Shown here one piece after another: positions 4,932 to 5,871 of a stretch of 5,871 nt of DNA. The stretch lies in assembly GCA_023253905.1 (NCBI GenBank), contig JALREG010000029.1, positions 1 to 5,871 on the forward strand. Direction: 5' to 3'. Each line of letters starts with the position of its first letter. Position 1 is the stretch's first letter. The notes beneath the pieces were generated by a model that ran no database searches, was not told where the DNA came from, and saw only the letters and a program-made list of their open reading frames with translations. The translations under genes and the position numbers were made by a program. This DNA comes from Burkholderiaceae bacterium. Its GTDB lineage: Bacteria; Pseudomonadota; Gammaproteobacteria; Burkholderiales; Burkholderiaceae.

Positions 4932-5871
4932 TCAGCCGTGCAGCTGTTTTTCCTTGATCTCGTCGAGCGCTTTGCAGTCAACGCACTGGGTTGCGGTCGG
5001 GCGTGCTTCCAGTCGGCGCAATCCGATCTCTACCCCACAGGTATCGCAGTAGCCGAAATCGCCGGCATCGAGGCGCTCGATAGTTTGATCGATCTTCTTG
5101 ATCAGCTTGCGCTCACGGTCGCGGGTGCGCAGTTCAATGCTGAACTCCTCCTCCTGCGTGGCGCGGTCGGCTGGATCGGGGAAGTTAGCGGCTTCATCGC
5201 GCATGTGGTGCACGGTCCGGTCCACTTCCTCCATCAGTTCCTGTCGCCACCGCAGGAGCATCTGCCGGAAGTGGGCCAGTTGTTCCTTGCTCATGTAAGG
5301 TTCGTTCTGCTTCGGTTCGTACTGCATGAAATTCCTGAACGGTGAGTCGGCAGTTCGGGTAGTTGTGCGGCTGGCGACAGCGGGTCTCGGAAGCCGTTGC
5401 GGTCGTTGCGGTATGCGCCCGGCCCCGGTCGTCTCGCGACCATGGGGGGGCGCAGCAAGAGGTGCGGCGCGCGCAGGTAAGGCCGACGCGGGCGCCTCGG
5501 TTACGGATTGTTTGGTTGAGCGCCCGATGCCGTTGAGGGTGGGAGCGGGCGCTCCTCTGGCGGCCTTGGCCGTCCTTGCAGCGGTCTGAGCAGCGGTCTG
5601 AGCAGCGGCAGCTTTGCTCGGTGTTTTCGACACTTTCGCTGTTGTGGCTCGAGCAACCGACGGCTCACCCGGTACCGTAGCCTTTGATGCCGGCACGTTT
5701 AGGCGCCTAGCTTTTGCGGTCGGAGCTTTTGCAGTCTGAGCTTTTGCGGTCGGAGCCTCAGTGGCAGACCTCTCGATAACACGAGCATCAGCCGAGGCAG
5801 CGTTGATCTGAACCTTGCGAGCCGCAGCTTCTGGTTTCGCCAAAGTGCCCGCCGCTGCCTTGGGCGCTGGG
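4932..5871 (-). CDS. dksA: RNA polymerase-binding transcription factor DksA with long Ala-rich N-terminal extension (5' end beyond the window)
   Basis: DksA binds the RNA polymerase secondary channel and, with ppGpp, controls rRNA and amino-acid promoters in the stringent response. Numbering from the first in-window start (TTG at 5843), the conserved core is residues ~173-303. It contains EQLAHFRQMLLRWRQEL, the coiled-coil tip NFPDPADRATQEEE with the two key aspartates (223 and 226), RDRERKLIKKI, and a complete four-cysteine zinc finger (Cys266, Cys269, Cys287, Cys290) in FGYCDTCGVEIG...CVDCK. The core is closely E. coli-like. Before it, the same frame stays open without a stop to the window edge (5328-5871), encoding Ala/Thr/Lys/Pro-rich sequence with pentapeptide repeats. 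The frame is still open at 5871, so the true start may lie outside. A competing start is the ATG at 5325-5327, with a good AGGA site, which would give a standard 131-residue DksA. The long form is favoured because the frame is open and the repeats are in frame. Confidence 0.95.
   Translation of the reverse strand, partial: PAPKAAAGTLAKPEAAARKVQINAASADARVIERSATEAPTAKAQTAKAPTAKARRLNVPASKATVPGEPSVARATTAKVSKTPSKAAAAQTAAQTAARTAKAARGAPAPTLNGIGRSTKQSVTEAPASALPARAAPLAAPPHGRETTGAGRIPQRPQRLPRPAVASRTTTRTADSPFRNFMQYEPKQNEPYMSKEQLAHFRQMLLRWRQELMEEVDRTVHHMRDEAANFPDPADRATQEEEFSIELRTRDRERKLIKKIDQTIERLDAGDFGYCDTCGVEIGLRRLEARPTATQCVDCKALDEIKEKQLHG
5333..5336 (-). promoter_or_regulatory. Internal ribosome binding site for a short DksA
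   Basis: On the minus strand AGGA lies five bases before an in-frame ATG (5325-5327) positioned exactly where the conserved DksA core begins. It is one of the best Shine-Dalgarno-start pairs in the window. It therefore bears on whether the long extension, the short protein, or both are made. Confidence 0.5.
5578..5608 (-). repeat. 12-base tandem repeat inside the dksA extension
   Basis: Two exact copies of the 12-mer GCAGCGGTCTGA (plus strand, 5578-5589 and 5590-5601) are followed by a partial third copy GCAGCGG. The unit is a multiple of three and encodes the repeated tetrapeptide AQTA (residues 81-88), so gains or losses of a unit would keep the frame open. Confidence 0.85.
5709..5753 (-). 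repeat. 15-base tandem repeat inside the dksA extension
   Basis: Three contiguous 15-base units (plus strand 5709-5723, 5724-5738, 5739-5753) are present. The outer two are identical (AGCTTTTGCGGTCGG) and the middle one differs at a few positions. They encode PTAKA-QTAKA-PTAKA (residues 31-45), five residues per unit, in phase with the dksA reading frame. Confidence 0.9.

Overview
The window is a GC-rich, gene-dense stretch. All six protein-coding genes lie on the minus strand, and it reads as one long transcription unit running from right to left. The order of transcription is dksA, gluQRS, a CbrB-like NtrC-family regulator, pcnB, a deoxynucleoside kinase (dNK), and pgi. dksA runs off the right edge at its 5' end, and pgi runs off the left edge after about 135 codons. 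The order dksA-gluQRS-(cbrAB)-pcnB-(folK-panBCD)-pgi is a gammaproteobacterial arrangement. The very long Ala-rich N-terminal extension on DksA resembles Xanthomonadales-type proteins, and a cbrB gene directly before pcnB resembles Pseudomonas. The source is therefore a high-GC gammaproteobacterium that cannot be placed more finely from this sequence.

Region by region. 4932-5871 encodes DksA, the ppGpp cofactor on RNA polymerase. Its conserved core is the last ~131 residues, preceded by at least 180 residues of low-complexity sequence. 4017-4913 encodes GluQRS, which glutamylates queuosine-tRNA. 2601-4007 encodes a three-domain regulator clearly related to CbrB, but its receiver domain and its sigma-54 contact loop are both degenerate. 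1277-2590 encodes poly(A) polymerase I. 462-1190 encodes a deoxynucleoside kinase. 1-406 encodes the start of glucose-6-phosphate isomerase. Genes are separated by 9-18 bases in the first half, which suggests translational coupling. Gaps are 86 bases before dNK and 55 bases before pgi. No stretch longer than 300 bases lacks a gene. No RNA gene, mobile element or CRISPR array was seen.

Functionally this is an information-processing and growth-control operon: stringent response (DksA), tRNA modification (GluQRS), RNA turnover (PcnB), nucleotide salvage (dNK) and entry to glycolysis or gluconeogenesis (Pgi). The most notable point is the regulator. It keeps the CbrB architecture and DNA-binding tail but has lost every canonical phosphorylation residue and the GAFTGA motif, and it has no adjacent cbrA kinase. 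Other points worth checking are the absence of folK and panBCD from their usual place, a pair of competing hairpins over the dNK start, and the repeat-built DksA extension with a good internal start site.
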